A DNA stretch of 64,000 nt from Podospora comata (Eukaryota > Ascomycota > Sordariomycetes > Sordariales > Podosporaceae), in NCBI GenBank assembly GCA_017354895.1, contig CP071499.1:1550001-1614000 (forward strand). The letters run 5' to 3'. Made by a program: the position numbers and the translations under genes. The notes under the pieces are model-generated. The model was not told the origin of the DNA. It was given only the letters and a program-made list of their open reading frames with translations, and ran no database searches. Position 1 is the stretch's first letter, and each line of letters begins with the position of its first letter. Positions 19,411 to 31,516 of the stretch are shown here, one piece after another.

Positions 19411-22400
19411 TCATTCCTCGTCATCCCCCTCATCACCCCTCTTGGCTAGCTCCTCCTCAGTAATCACCTCGAGTGTAAAGTTAGCCTGGCACGACACGAG
19501 ATCCTTGCCACCGCGCGTCACGGTGCACGTCACTGTGTACGTGGTTGGCGACATGAGCGGTGGCTCGACACCGTCCTTTTGCTTCACGATACCGCCGTCC
19601 TGGCCCGCGGCCGTGATGAGCTCAAAGCTGTTGGCGTCGAGCGGGGGCGAGATGGACCAGCGCATGGCATCACTCGGCTCATAGTCGAATTTCGGGTAGT
19701 TGCGTTCATTCTGGTTGGGTCAACATGTGTCAGCATTTTCCTAATTGTGTACATGACGTTGGCAAGTAGGGTGGAATTTACCTTGAGTTTGTTGGTCAAC
19801 ACCCACTTGGGCGAGCTGTACTCCAAGTTTCCAGGGCCCATTGCCTCCATTTCAACCTCCCAGACATAAAATGGCACCGCAGGCCCTGGTAGCTCCGGCC
19901 GAGGTCCGTGACCCTGGCGGTACATTATGTCACTGAGGCGATACTTCTTGACAGCCTCTTCATACTTTCCAACATCCACCAGTACCAGTCCGCCGGGCTG
20001 CTTGTTGCCTCTGTCAAAGGTTCGTCCCAGATCGAGGTTGCCTCGGCGAATGCGCGCCTTGCTTGCCAGCACGTTCTTCTTGCCGTCAACCTTTGGCGGC
20101 TCTAGGACCTCGACCTCCCACTGCAAGGAAGGAAGCAACGCCTTCCACTCGGGGTCGGCGCCGGGGCGTTGCTTAACGATGGCGTTGTTGCTGCCGTCCG
20201 TCGACAAATACCACAGCACTGCTCGCTTGCGGTCCTTCTCCTGGATGATGCGCTTGGTGTAGATCAAGCTCTTGCCATAGGCGTCTGTCTCAAAGCTCCA
20301 GATGGTGTCGGATGTGTAGTCTAGAGCGTCGCCGAGGTCGACGGCGCCCTCGGTCTTACCAAGATGCAGATACTTGGCGTCAATGGAGCTGGTGTCTTCC
20401 TGGCCAATATCGCCGGCCCGCCGCATTGGTCCCTTGAAAGTCAGGCCAGGAAGGGATGGGTTTTGGTCGACAGCAGGCACGGTACGAATGTAGTCGGATG
20501 CTTGCATCGGGTTGTCTACCCAAAGTCCTGCGGGCCGGGCCTTGTCTTCCACAAACTTCTGGATTGGATCGCGGTGGTCTGGACGTGAGGTAATCAGCAA
20601 GGAAGAAGCATACACGTGGAGGTTCAGAAGTGACGGGTACATACCGGTGGTAAAATACCAGACAAGAAACAGGATTATTCCGATGACAGCAAAGACGATA
20701 GCGATAGGCCCTGACCATGCGGCAACGAGAGCGAGACCTGAATAGGCAGCCCCGAGACCTAGACCGAGAGGAATTAGGAGTCAGTCTCACCACTCTGGGT
20801 CATCAAGACGACTGGGAGGGTGAACTTACCTGCGGCAACCCATCCGAGGATAATCCCGGCCACTTGAATGACAGATGAAGTGAACATGATCCAGTCCATC
20901 GCCTGGAGCAAACCGTCCTTGTTCGAGTCGAGTTCGATGAGGATCAAGACGATACTGACAATGCCCAAGACCACGCTAGTGAGAAAGAGTCAGCCATGCT
21001 GCCACACACAAACAAAGCCCCTTCATTTGGGCTGAATGGAAGAAACTCACCCAAGAACAGCCCCCATGAACTCCCCAACGTTCCTGCCAAATATCTTCTC
21101 AAATCTGCTGAACTCGAGCAACCCCTCCTCCTTGGCAGCAATTCGAGCAGCCAAGTCCTTGGTCTGCTCGGCAGTACGAGTGAACCAGCTGCCAAATCCC
21201 TTTTGAACCCGCAAAGCGCCATTCTCAATCTTGTTGACGGCACCTTCCCAGCCAAAGGCGGTACCAAGCTTCTCATACCACCGCTTAGCGGCCATGTCGC
21301 CCCAGAATTGGTACAAACGCAAGGTGCCTTGGGCAACTTCGATGATGAGCATACCAGCCAGACCGCCGAGGGCACTGCATGCTCTGTCAGTATCTCAAGT
21401 CAAAAGTACTGGAAAACAAACAGAAAGAAACTTACAATCCCCACTTCACCTTCTGCTCTGGCGACATGCTCCTCCATTCGCCAGTCAAAAGAGGCTGGAC
21501 GAGTACGACAACACTGGTGAGGACAGTAAGCACCCGGACCGAATTGGCAATTTTAGCAACATTCTGAAACCATGGCCTGTTGTACAGTTCACGATGCCAT
21601 AACTCAATCGTGGCACCCCATGAGCCCAAGGTGCTACTGGTGCGGGAAAGCGCAAACAACATCTTGAAAACCTTGCGGCGCAGTTCGTCCTGTTGATAGA
21701 GCAGCAGCGCGGCCTCGATGGCCTCCTTGTGCGCCTCCATGTCGATATTCTGGTACTGCTTGATGTACTGATCCAGACACTCCTTTACCAAGTCGTCAAT
21801 GTCCTGCTTTGTGTTACCGGTCAGGTCGACCATCTGCGGGATGATTGCCGTCATCTGGTACAGCCTGACTTCTTCATTGAAGGCTTGCATAAAGCTCTTG
21901 CCTCCAGGCTTCGTGTTGTTGGCGTTGTCCTCAAGAATGCCAAACAGCGTGTTCAACTGCTTCAACCGCATGGCCACGGAGCTCGACACACTGCCAGACA
22001 TGTACTGGCCGTACCACATCTTGACGGCCGAGTTTTGGACCCAGTACAGAAGCTGCATAGCCCAATACAAGTTCTTGTCGCGCGCCCATTTGGCCAAGTT
22101 GTCAATCTCAGCAAGGGCGCTTGCGAGGTTCTTTTCAAAGTCAGGATTGCCGGCGCCGAGTCCCGATGTCTTGGCTTTGAATTGCTCCTTCATTCTGTCG
22201 GCAAACTTCTTCAAGTCTTCCTTGTGGCCCCCATTGCGTTGATCAGACAGGAACTCCTTCATGGCGGGAAACTTCTCGAAATAGCGGTACCGATAGAGCT
22301 TGGCCGAGTGCCGCTTGTAGACCTCACTCTCGGCGGGGATCGACTTGAGCCGTGCAGCTGCGCGAGCTCCGTTGCAGTGTTTGCCCCATTCGGTAGTGCC

Positions 22401-23938
22401 TTGTGCAAGCACAGATGTGATAAGGGGAACCTGGAGCGTTTTGTACCACGCTGCATTGCCCGGATCGTCATTGGCGACTGCCAGCACCTCAGGCTCAAGG
22501 TGTACTTGAGAAGCGCTGATGAAGGTAGTCCTCAGATCCTCGTCCATGTGATAGATGATGATGTTCTGAAAGTCCTTCATAGCCACCGTTGCCACAGAGT
22601 CGCGGTAGCCGGAAGGATCCTCCTTGTCCTGTACCATGGGGTCAAAGGTCATAAGTTGATGGACGGCCAGCTTGGCTTTGGGGGGTGCATCAGCAGCAGC
22701 AGCCATAACAAAAGACGGTGCCTCTGCGACGGACATGGCAGAAAACGACTTCTCGGTGCCTTCGACGACGCTGAGGTCCTCAGTCATGCTAGCAGCAACG
22801 ACAGATTCATCGGCGCTCTCTTCCAGACGAAGCGACCCCTTGACGGCGTAAATCACGCCTTCAGAGTCTTCGTAGGCTCCCACGAAGCTATCGGCGAAGG
22901 GGGTCATCTGAATTTTCCACTTGACTGGGAAGACAGACTTGATGGTCGATTGACTACGTTGGGCTGGGGCAGGGGGCACAAGACGTCGATTCGTGATGGT
23001 GGTGTTGATGAAGGCACCATCATCGGTGCTCTCTCCGATGATGCATGTGTAGTCCGGGCCGTACAGGTCCATGGTGAGGTTAAACTCAGTTGGGGGATCG
23101 GAGTCTGTGCAGGTAGTTCAGTACTCGTCCTTGCTCCAACCTGAAGATAACAGGGGAGGAGAAACATACAGTTGTCAAGAAACATATTCTCAGCGACCCA
23201 ATCCTCCTGCAAGTCATTCCCTCTATTGGCGATGTCGTAACCCCAGGTAAATTTGCCCTCTTCCCAGCTGGCGTTAATCCACTTGTCAGACTTGACATCC
23301 CAAGCCAGCGTCGACTTGTGCGTGTCGAGGTAGGCGCCAGCATTGGCTGCGACCTCGACATCGTACCAGCTCGCCTTCTTGTCGAGCTCGACATTGATAA
23401 CGTCCGATCCGATGGCAATTGAGGCTGCAGGTGCGTTGCCCTCAAGACTCACATATCCAGAGACTCGCGATGCTTTCAGTTGAGGAAAAAGCTGGGCTGA
23501 CGGTTGCTCAAGCACCGTGTCAAAGACATAGCTATTGGTCGAAGAGAACCAGTTCACATCAGAGGGCTTGACGCCAACACTGCCCAGCTGCAGGCCGCTG
23601 CTGTCAGAACCATGTTGACCGATCACAATGGTCTTGCCTTCAATAGCTTGGGCAGCGGCTGGAGCGGCCTGGGCATTGTCGTCCTGGACGACACGCACCG
23701 AGTAACTCCGCGGGAGTCCGAAGCACTGCGGATTGTTCTTGTGAAAGGCCTTGGCATCTGGTCCCAAATGAGAAAAGAACTCTTGAGGTTTGAGAAAATT
23801 GAACTTACAAGAAGGAAGAGCGTTGATTTGCTTGGCGTAACGGTGCAAAGCTCTCCGATAGGCCCTGCTCTGCGGGCCCCGGCAGGCACCACCAGGAGAG
23901 CTGTGTGCACTGGCCAGGTATGACATAGCGTCTGCCAT
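19411..23938 (-). CDS. Large multi-segment membrane protein of unknown family (1355 aa, 8 exons)
   Basis: The model is complement(join(19411..19710,19782..20578,20645..20758,20830..20975,21051..21374,21436..23104,23170..23757,23809..23938)). All seven introns (51-75 bp) have GT/AG ends, several with CTGAC or CTGAAC branch points, and the joined length is 1356 codons exactly in frame. The ATG at 23936-23938 opens MADAMSYLAS. Residues 1-330 look like a beta-rich soluble part; the middle to about 750 is charged and helical. Hydrophobic segments cluster at about 760-780, 796-812, 904-918 and 932-990 (including VFAVIGIILFLVWYF). About 365 soluble residues follow, ending in an acidic KRGDEGDDEE. 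No known domain is recognised. It is divergent from the Hint gene across 617 bp, suggesting shared control. Confidence 0.8.
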
Positions 23939-24555
23939 GGTGTCGGTTTTGGCAAGTGCAATGGCGAGAGCAGAATGCTGTTGGCAAAAAGCTGTTGAAG
24001 CGAAGGAAGATGGAAGTGCATTCAGAGTTCTTCTACTGATCTATCTATACTATATGGTCTTATTAGGTCCCTCAACTGCAAGTCTACCTATTCCCAGCTT
24101 TGAGGAGACAATACATGAGCCAGCGTTTCCTGTGAGCCTATTGTTTGCTTTGAAGATGGAACAGGCCGAAATGCAACCCTGGAGTCGAGAGGCTAGAGAG
24201 CTTTGGATCTTCAGCTCAACACTAGAGATTTAGCTAACCCATTTCGGACAGTTCTAGACCTCTCACACAGTCTCCTCCCCACATCAGATCCCCATACTCT
24301 GGATATCAGAGCTCTGCCACCACCCGAGATTTGCATTAGTCCTATCAATAATTGTTTTGTGCTGATATATTTCTGCAGTGTTCAGTTTGAATTCAGCTCA
24401 GCTATTGATTGTAAGGTGGCTGTGGAGCGGAGCGTTTGCAGCGAGTCTGGGATGATCCCAAGCTCCAGGCTCTTATACGTGATGAAGCGTCTCTCACCTC
24501 CAGTCCATGGCTTCGTTTCCACCGTTTGCCAGGACTCTGAGGCAAAGACACCATC
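23939..24555. promoter_or_regulatory. Bidirectional promoter region between membrane-protein and Hint genes
   Basis: 617 bp between two divergent start codons (ATG at 23936-23938 minus, ATG at 24556 plus). No gene fits in it, so it must carry both promoters and leaders. No specific operator is recognised. Confidence 0.55.
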
Positions 24556-27090
24556 ATGGCGGCTTTCGGCTCCTTCAGCGGCTATGAAGACATCATTGAT
24601 AACGTGCCAGACGTCGGCCAGTTTGATCCTGCTCCATCTCATGGCTCAACACCAACTCCCGGGAACTTACCCACCGTGACCAGGGCGGGCGTCGATTTCC
24701 TCGGCCTTGGGAAGCTTTTCGAGAAGCTTTTTGGAGGCACGACGCCAGTGAATCCAGATGATCCAACACCGCCGGCACGTCATCCCGTGCAAGTCAGGGA
24801 CATCTTCAAAATGTCCCAGGTCAACACTGGCTTCGACTTCTCAACACATCCGTGCATCAAAATGACGGTGGCGTACCTTCAAAAGACGCTCGACTTCCGC
24901 TGGAAAAACGGGAACATGCGGGCCCTCGTCTTCCCAGACTACAAACCCGACCTCGCTCCATCAGAGCTCACAGCAAACGGGTTGGACAAGGACAAGTTCG
25001 CCGCCGGCGCCGCGGCCTTGCTCATCAAGGCCTTTTACAACAATGTCCGGGATAGGCAGGGAACCATCGACATTGACAAGGCCAACACGGCCGTTTCGGA
25101 ATTCAACAACCATATCAACAACCAGGCAACAGCCCTCATGATCCAGTTCTACCGCACTTTCTTCGGCATCACTGAGCCCTCGGAAGATCTCGCGTCCCGG
25201 TACCGAAAGCTGCTCGTCTCAGCCGCCTACCGCAACCTGAAGCAAGGACAGGCGGGACAAGGCACCTGGCGCGATGCCGACCTCGAGATGTTCTGCCACT
25301 TTGCCAAGTTGGCTGCGTGTGGCGCCTCGGATAATACCATCCGCGATGTATACAACGAACTGACCACGACAGCCCCTCAGCTTAGCGGCAGCACGTTTGG
25401 TAGCATCCACCCCGATACCTGGCGGCAGTACCGCGGCTGGCTCAGCTCAGGCTTTCTTGATTGGGGTGACCTAGGCGCCACGCATCTTGATGATTATGAC
25501 CTCCTGGTTATTCCCGGTATGGGACGTTTCCCGATTTCACGGACGATTAGCTACTATCTTGTGGACGAGTTCGCAAAGAACAAGGGGTATTACAAGCCGC
25601 CGCAGTCATCATCTTGCTTCTCTAGTAATGTGAAGGTCGTCATGGCCGGGCCTGCCGGGGAGAAGCTGAAGAAGATATGCAATGTCGAGCCTGGCGATGT
25701 GGTCCTATCTCCAGATGCCACAGACAGCGGAGGCCCTCCAGGAACCAGACGTGTGGCGTTTGTCAGCGCCCCCCGACGCGGTACGAGACCGCTCTACTCA
25801 TTCCACGACTACCCGGGCTTACAGTTCACGGCCACGCACCCCATCCTTTTGCCCTCGGCCTCAACAGGCGAAATGTCTCTCCAGTTTGTGGACAAAGACC
25901 GCGCTAGCTCGCTGAATCCCACTTGGCAATCACTCTCCAAGGAGAACATCATTCCGGACTTGCTCCAGGCCCATCAGGCAGACAGTGAAGATGAGGTCGT
26001 TTACGATCTGGTTTTTGAGCCAACCGCCACAAGCGAGGACCAGACAAACAGCAAGAACCTACCACTAGCCACCTACGTGGTAGAAGCTGACAACGGGCGG
26101 CGGCTGACCGTGGCATCGGAAGCACCCGCGCTGGAGTGGTTCGGGCCCGAGCTCATGTTCATCAGTTCTGCGGTACGGCAAATATTGGAGGGTAGCAGTG
26201 ATATCGACGCTGTCGTCGAACTGCTGGGTACCAACCGAGTGTACACACGGCTTGTACTCGGTGAGGCCGCTGAGAAGATCACGCTCTCTGACAATATCGG
26301 TGGCGGTCACTGCGACGAGTCCACGGCGGGAGCATGGCTCTTGGAAGCCTGCGCCAAGTCGCAGGCTGTGCAGGATCTGGTGGAAAGGATGATACAATAC
26401 CTCGGCCGTACTCTCAGCCACGAGGTCAGGACTGGGTGGGCTCGCTGTCTTCCCGTTGGCAAGGAATTTAGCGTTAGCAGCAACAGTGGCGAGGAAAGTC
26501 AAGAGGCCTTGTTCATCAATGTTGTCCGCTTGCTAGACAGCGATAAAGCATGCCTCAGCCGCCCGCCTGCCATTGGGCCTCGTCACCAGCTCAAAGTCTG
26601 GAGAAATGACGTGTTGGTGTTTGATGACCTCGTCAGCGGTGAAGTCCAAGGTCAGAGCACTTTACAGCTGTACTGCCCAGTCAATATAGGAGAAGAAGGG
26701 GATCTGAGTGGTGACTGTCAAACCATCACCATCCAGCTCGAGGACGGAACGTCAGGCAGCGTTTGGCGGGGCGGTGGTCCGGTCCGGAAGGGGCTTCACA
26801 CTATCATTGGACTTGGCAGTCTTTCTAGTGGCACATGTGGGAGTGCCCAGCATGCCGTGGCAGAGGTGGAGTTGCGCAGCGGTGTCAATATTATCGCTGC
26901 TCCAGCTCGGGGCGAGGGCCAAGCTGGAGGCGGCGGTCCAAAGTTGATGAACTTGGCTTCTTTGTCACACAAGACTGCCTGGGAGGAGAGCACCATGGGC
27001 GCGTACGCGGGCTGTTTGGGTGCTAGGTTTGGAGATGCCATTGCTGAGCTTACGAGGTTCCACTGTGGTGAAAATGGGAAAACAGGTTAG
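24556..27090 (+). CDS. Hint (hedgehog/intein-type) domain protein, 844 aa
   Basis: A single intronless frame. Residues 1-350 are a mostly helical region I do not recognise, preceded by a Pro/Gly-rich start without a signal peptide. The Hint module begins at SSSCFSSNVKVVMA, C354 being the candidate N-terminal nucleophile. It continues with KKICNVEPGDVVLSPD and reaches FTATHPILLP, where T425 and H428 form the TxxH motif of intein block B, 74 residues after the cysteine. A block-F-like VYDLVFEP and then ATYVVEADNGRR close the module near 515. Residues 660-844 look like a beta-sandwich. No Asn-Cys junction of a splicing intein is seen, so any processing would be cleavage of the hedgehog kind. The partner gene lies head-to-head upstream. 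Confidence 0.8.
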   Translation: MAAFGSFSGYEDIIDNVPDVGQFDPAPSHGSTPTPGNLPTVTRAGVDFLGLGKLFEKLFGGTTPVNPDDPTPPARHPVQVRDIFKMSQVNTGFDFSTHPCIKMTVAYLQKTLDFRWKNGNMRALVFPDYKPDLAPSELTANGLDKDKFAAGAAALLIKAFYNNVRDRQGTIDIDKANTAVSEFNNHINNQATALMIQFYRTFFGITEPSEDLASRYRKLLVSAAYRNLKQGQAGQGTWRDADLEMFCHFAKLAACGASDNTIRDVYNELTTTAPQLSGSTFGSIHPDTWRQYRGWLSSGFLDWGDLGATHLDDYDLLVIPGMGRFPISRTISYYLVDEFAKNKGYYKPPQSSSCFSSNVKVVMAGPAGEKLKKICNVEPGDVVLSPDATDSGGPPGTRRVAFVSAPRRGTRPLYSFHDYPGLQFTATHPILLPSASTGEMSLQFVDKDRASSLNPTWQSLSKENIIPDLLQAHQADSEDEVVYDLVFEPTATSEDQTNSKNLPLATYVVEADNGRRLTVASEAPALEWFGPELMFISSAVRQILEGSSDIDAVVELLGTNRVYTRLVLGEAAEKITLSDNIGGGHCDESTAGAWLLEACAKSQAVQDLVERMIQYLGRTLSHEVRTGWARCLPVGKEFSVSSNSGEESQEALFINVVRLLDSDKACLSRPPAIGPRHQLKVWRNDVLVFDDLVSGEVQGQSTLQLYCPVNIGEEGDLSGDCQTITIQLEDGTSGSVWRGGGPVRKGLHTIIGLGSLSSGTCGSAQHAVAEVELRSGVNIIAAPARGEGQAGGGGPKLMNLASLSHKTAWEESTMGAYAGCLGARFGDAIAELTRFHCGENGKTG

Positions 27091-27954
27091 GCGAATCTGA
27101 GATGCGGTGGATTGTCGGGATGATCTGAGGTGTGCTGTTTTGCGGCAGGGCGGCTCCAGATAGATGTGGGGCCTGTGTAAGGGGTTCAGGGGTTAAGTAA
27201 ATAAACAACGAAGCCTCCCTTAAGGATAAGGTATTTGTAACATGCTGTTGTAAAACAAGCACATCATACTATTTGGGTTGTTTCTTTCTCCAGTTAATAG
27301 TCTAGAGCGTCATTCAAAGGAACAAATTTGAGACGGCGATGGGCCGAATTTCTTGCGCTGTTTTTCCTGGATATCCCAGATGAGCAGAAACTTCCGGTGT
27401 TGCTTTTCCGATTTGGCCGTCTTACAGATGTGATGAGAATTGATGGGCCTCACAGATGGGGTGAATCTGCAACATTCTCTGTCGTGAAGTCATCGACTCA
27501 CGCTTTATCGAACCTAAATGGTCAGATGCTGTGTTTTAGTGTTTGATGGGTAAACCGGGGCTGAAGTGGGCGTTTTTAAGTTGGCTCGTGGCCGTCTCGC
27601 ACCACAAAAAACACAGGAAAAGCTCAACAATGGTAAAGTTCTCGTATCGAACACGGGATGGGCGCTTTTATCACTATCTCACCTGTGTGACTCAGATGGC
27701 GTGTGTGATTCCAATCATGCCCTTATTTAACGACACCGGCTGCGTTTACTCCCGTCACTAAACTTCGTGGCTGTTCATCTATGCCCTGCAACACTCACAC
27801 ATACCGACCATCAGAAATGGCTGCTGTGGGGCTGGAAGGCGGAGACGGTAGTTGATCATAATTGCTGGGCTTTGCTGGGTTTTGGAGTTTAACTACTACA
27901 TCAATCAAAATTGGGGCTTCTTTCCTCCTTACTTTTCGTCCCTTTTCGCCCGGT
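27091..27954. other. Intergenic region before decayed F-box gene
   Basis: Short frames only; nothing recognised. It holds the 3' flank of the Hint gene. Confidence 0.5.
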
Positions 27955-29592
27955 GATATGTGACCGAGACACTGCCTTTCCTGACGAGATACTCCAGCGT
28001 TTCGTACACTTCTCAGATCGCAGCACCCAGAAGAGCTTGCTCACTGTATCCCCCAGCTTCCATGATTTCGTCGAGGAGGCCACATGGCCCCGCGATATCT
28101 TCATCTCCTCCCACCAAGACGTTGACCAAATCTCTCGCTTTACAGGCCGTCGCAACAACTGGCCCGGAGTTTGAATGCCACCCTTTACTGTGTCTAGAAA
28201 TAGCAGCCGACCTACATGCTAACGACGTCTTATTTACTGATTGTATTAGCCAAGTCTGTAGAGCATTGAGGAGGATAGAAGAAACAGCCCATGACCCGGA
28301 ATTCATCAGAAATACCTCATTGTCCATTGCGACCCCGATACAACCGGTCAGCCGAAAACTTGGCTGGGTCCATCGTTACTTTCATTCCTGGCGTATCCAT
28401 CTACTGGAACCTTCGAAACTTCCAGTCCTCCGCTGTGTACGACATCTCGTCGTCACTTCTGTACGCCCCTTCGACCGACGGTGCTACCCGGGGCTTAAAC
28501 AACACCCCATCGACCTTTCGGTCATCATCTCAATGTTGACCAAGCTTCCCGGTTGAATTATACTCGAGTTTGACGACGTTGAGGAACGCCTGCCTGACAG
28601 CCGGCATCTAGCCGTAGAGGTTTTTTTTTTTTTTCCATCCATGAGCAGGACCACGGCGAAACTCCCGGCACAATTTTGGCAAAGCAGTTTTTCTCAATCT
28701 TGAGTCTCTCCCAGCTCTAAAGCGAATCAATGTTGCCCAGGCCCTATCCCGACTATGCCTTTTCTGAACTTATTGATCGGAGCAAGCCCATTCCCGACTT
28801 GGTCTCCCCCCAGTTTTCGCACGACCCCGTCAGCTCAGCATTGCGGGTTTGGTCCCAAGACGTCGAGGAATTTAGTGTCCAGCTGTTTGGAGACTCTACG
28901 ATTTTCTGGCCACCGACGATGGAGATGTTGGTACCGGACTACGACCTGACTGCCGATCCACCAAGACCACCCTTTTGGCCGCGGTTGAAGAAGCTGAAGG
29001 TTGAGCTAAGGGCAGCTACGCCAAGGGGGGGATGGTATTTTCGTGGTCTACGAGATGAAACTCGCGTGGATGTGGGATACCGCATCACCGACGACTTGCA
29101 CTGCCCTCCACTGCTGGAGACCAACAGGAGAGATGGGGAACGACATATGAGGGTTGTAGAACCGGTAAGGTGGCTAGATGAGTACCCTAATGTCCTTCGG
29201 GCAGTGTCAGTTTGAGGATGCTGTGGAGGAAGTGTTGGATCCATTTGCGAGAGCACTGGGGAACATGCCAGTGATAGAGGAGGCCGAAGTGAGCTTTCTG
29301 CTGTTCTTGAGCTGCGAGGAGAAGGATCACCCGGATGATTTTCACGAATATTTGGCATATGTACCTCCTTCTACGAGAGGAACAGTAAAGGGGAGGAAAT
29401 ATTATTGGAGCACGCATCTGTGGGAATGGGGTGTCAAGTACATGGCTCGGGCTTCACTGGGGGGGCATTCGTCTGGAATGGCGAGTGGGAAGCCGGCGAC
29501 CCAGTGACAAGGTTTCAAAGCTCTTTGGTCAAAATGTCGGCGACTTCGAAGAGCAGTGGCTCGAAATGGAGGCTTTTACGTCCGATTCTTGA
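27955..29592 (+). pseudogene. Decayed F-box protein gene
   Basis: The conceptual product starts with an F-box-like block, FPDEILQRFVHFSD followed by SLLTVSPSFHDFVEEA, but no in-frame ATG precedes it. Later blocks typical of a fungal F-box family occur in other frames: a leucine-rich middle near 28400-28540, PPFWPRLKKLKVEL with TPRGGWYFRG near 28970-29040, and KLFGQNVGDFEEQW near 29530-29570 just before TGA at 29590-29592. At least three frame changes and one internal stop near 28554 separate them, and a T run interrupts the centre at about 28621. Introns alone do not explain the breaks. F-box proteins recruit substrates to SCF ubiquitin ligases; this copy is unlikely to work. Confidence 0.65.
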
Positions 29593-29900
29593 TGTCACCC
29601 CCGTTGTCTGTAGTCTGTACATGCCACTAGGAGACATTGACAAACAGAAAGCCCTATTTAGAGCGTTGCTCGTTTTAGAAAGAGGGTACAAAGCACTACG
29701 GTGATAGCCCAGGGAAATACATGCAAACTTTCTCACTCCTGCGGCTTCAGTTCGGTTGAAGTAATCTTCTTCATGCAAAATTCGGTGAAAAAACATACGT
29801 ACTTGTGCCTTTGGTGTATTTGTGATACAGACATGTTCTTGAAGTTGTATAGTTGCTTACCTACCTAATCAAGCCCCTGGTCGATATCTCACCAAAGAAT

Positions 29901-31516
29901 TTAACCGGTAGAAGAGAGCGACGCATTCCCAACAAACACCACCAACACCGCTGCATATGCCGCTGTGGCTCCCAACAAAGACTCCAACGACGTCGGTGTA
30001 GTTCCACTAGACAGCACAGCAAGGGTGAGGGCTGTCAGGAGGACGAACACCACCGTCAAGATAAGAGTCAACACGTTTGAGTGCCTTACAATGAATAGTA
30101 TGACCATGGGGACAACAATAGATACCCCTCCAAACAGACATGCAACAAGACGGACGAAGAAGTCCACTTTGGGCGAAATATGAAGCGGGCCCATACGAGC
30201 CTGAGCATCACGGAGGATTCTACGGGTTCCTGCTACAAAATTACTGTGATTAGTGATGGTTACATGCAAGAGATAGTTAGGAAGGCCGTGACACACCATT
30301 GCCGATTCCTCCTTCAAGACCTTTCTTTCTAAGGAGCAAGCGCTGCTTTTTCCCCTCTTGGTCCAGCATAAATACTGGAGCCCGCATCTGGAACCAGAGA
30401 CGCATGCCGCCAACCGAGGATGTGACTTGATCCAACACTGTCACATCATTTGGCGGCAGAAACTCAGCTTGCTTTCCCATAGCAGACTTCTCCTTTTCCT
30501 GCTGGGCAGATGCCTCATGAGCCCCGGCAATGTCAAACAAGTTGAGAGCGTCTGGTCCATCCCAGTAATGGGGCTCGTGAAGCTTATGGGCGAGATTTGC
30601 CGCCATGGGCTTGAAACACGAAGGCTCTGGCGCTTTTTTGCTATCGAGAACTTGGAAGCTCTCGATGGCTCGCACTGCCTCAATGTTGATATTAAAGGTC
30701 GAAACGTATCTGAGTAGGAATGTGCAGATTCTGACAACACGTACCATATTCCTGCAACGCTTCTCCAAGACCGTCAAAGGACGGGTCATCAAATCCATCG
30801 CATGCCTCATCGTAGTGCAGTTTCTCGGACAAAAGCACAAGCTTATGCTGGGCCCTCAAGATATTGAAGACGCTGAGTCTCTCAAAGCGGCAGAATACCA
30901 ACTCTCGGCGGGATACCGACTCCTGGCGCTTGATCATCTTGCCGGCGAAGCTGTACATTCGACGATCCTGTTCCTGAGCCGTAAGTGGCAATGTATCTCG
31001 TGTCTTGTCGAAACCAAACCGCCAGGCGTCGGCTGTGCCGACGTGACACAATGTGTCATGGCGGGAGACTGTGCGGTCCGGATTGGCATAGTTGGGGTTT
31101 ATTTGCGCCAAGGACACATTTGTCATGACTGATATGTTCGATCGGAAGGTAGAGAGTGTTTGCCTTCGCTTTCCCTGAAGCGTCCCTTCTGTCACCTGTG
31201 TGAATTCATGATGGTCTAGAACCGCGCCTAGAGTTGGCGGTTCTATTCCCCCAAGGCCAGAGGAATCATCGGTCACCTCGTCGACAGTTGCGGTGTTGCC
31301 GTTGACTACACCATCAGCCGACAGCTTTTCCTCTACCGTTGGCGACCTGGAGTCTTGATGGTCCGGAATTGAATGTGGAGTTGTTGATCCTATGTCGTCA
31401 GGCGCACGGAAAACACTGTCAGGAGTCGCCATGATAGTAACTGGAACTCTGTTATTGTCGTCTGCGTTGTCGATTGACAGTCTCATCTCTCCCACTGGTA
31501 ATATAGAGTCTTCCAT
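29901..31516 (-). CDS. DUF6594-type membrane protein
   Basis: The model is complement(join(29901..30232,30297..30674,30745..31516)), 493 residues. The introns of 64 bp (GTGTGT...TAG) and 70 bp (GTACGT...CAG) both restore phase. The start chosen is the ATG at 31514-31516 (MEDSILPVGEM); another in-frame ATG lies at 31429-31431. An N-terminal disordered stretch of about 170 residues is followed by a helical region with RRMYSFAGKMIKRQ and FNILRAQHKLVLLSEKL, then FLPPNDVTVLDQVTSSVG. The end holds three hydrophobic helices (FFVRLVACLFGGVSIVVPM, then a leucine/valine-rich pair). This architecture matches the fungal DUF6594 family from memory. Members are abundant in filamentous fungi and have no assigned function. 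Confidence 0.8.

Noticed and set aside
21693-23144. 483-codon open frame on the plus strand
   Set aside because: It is antisense to the well-supported membrane-protein exon; the frame is open because of that gene's codon bias and has no domain.
24556-27090. Hint module as a protein-splicing intein
   Set aside because: No C-terminal Asn followed by Cys/Ser/Thr junction and no homing endonuclease; cleavage without splicing fits better.
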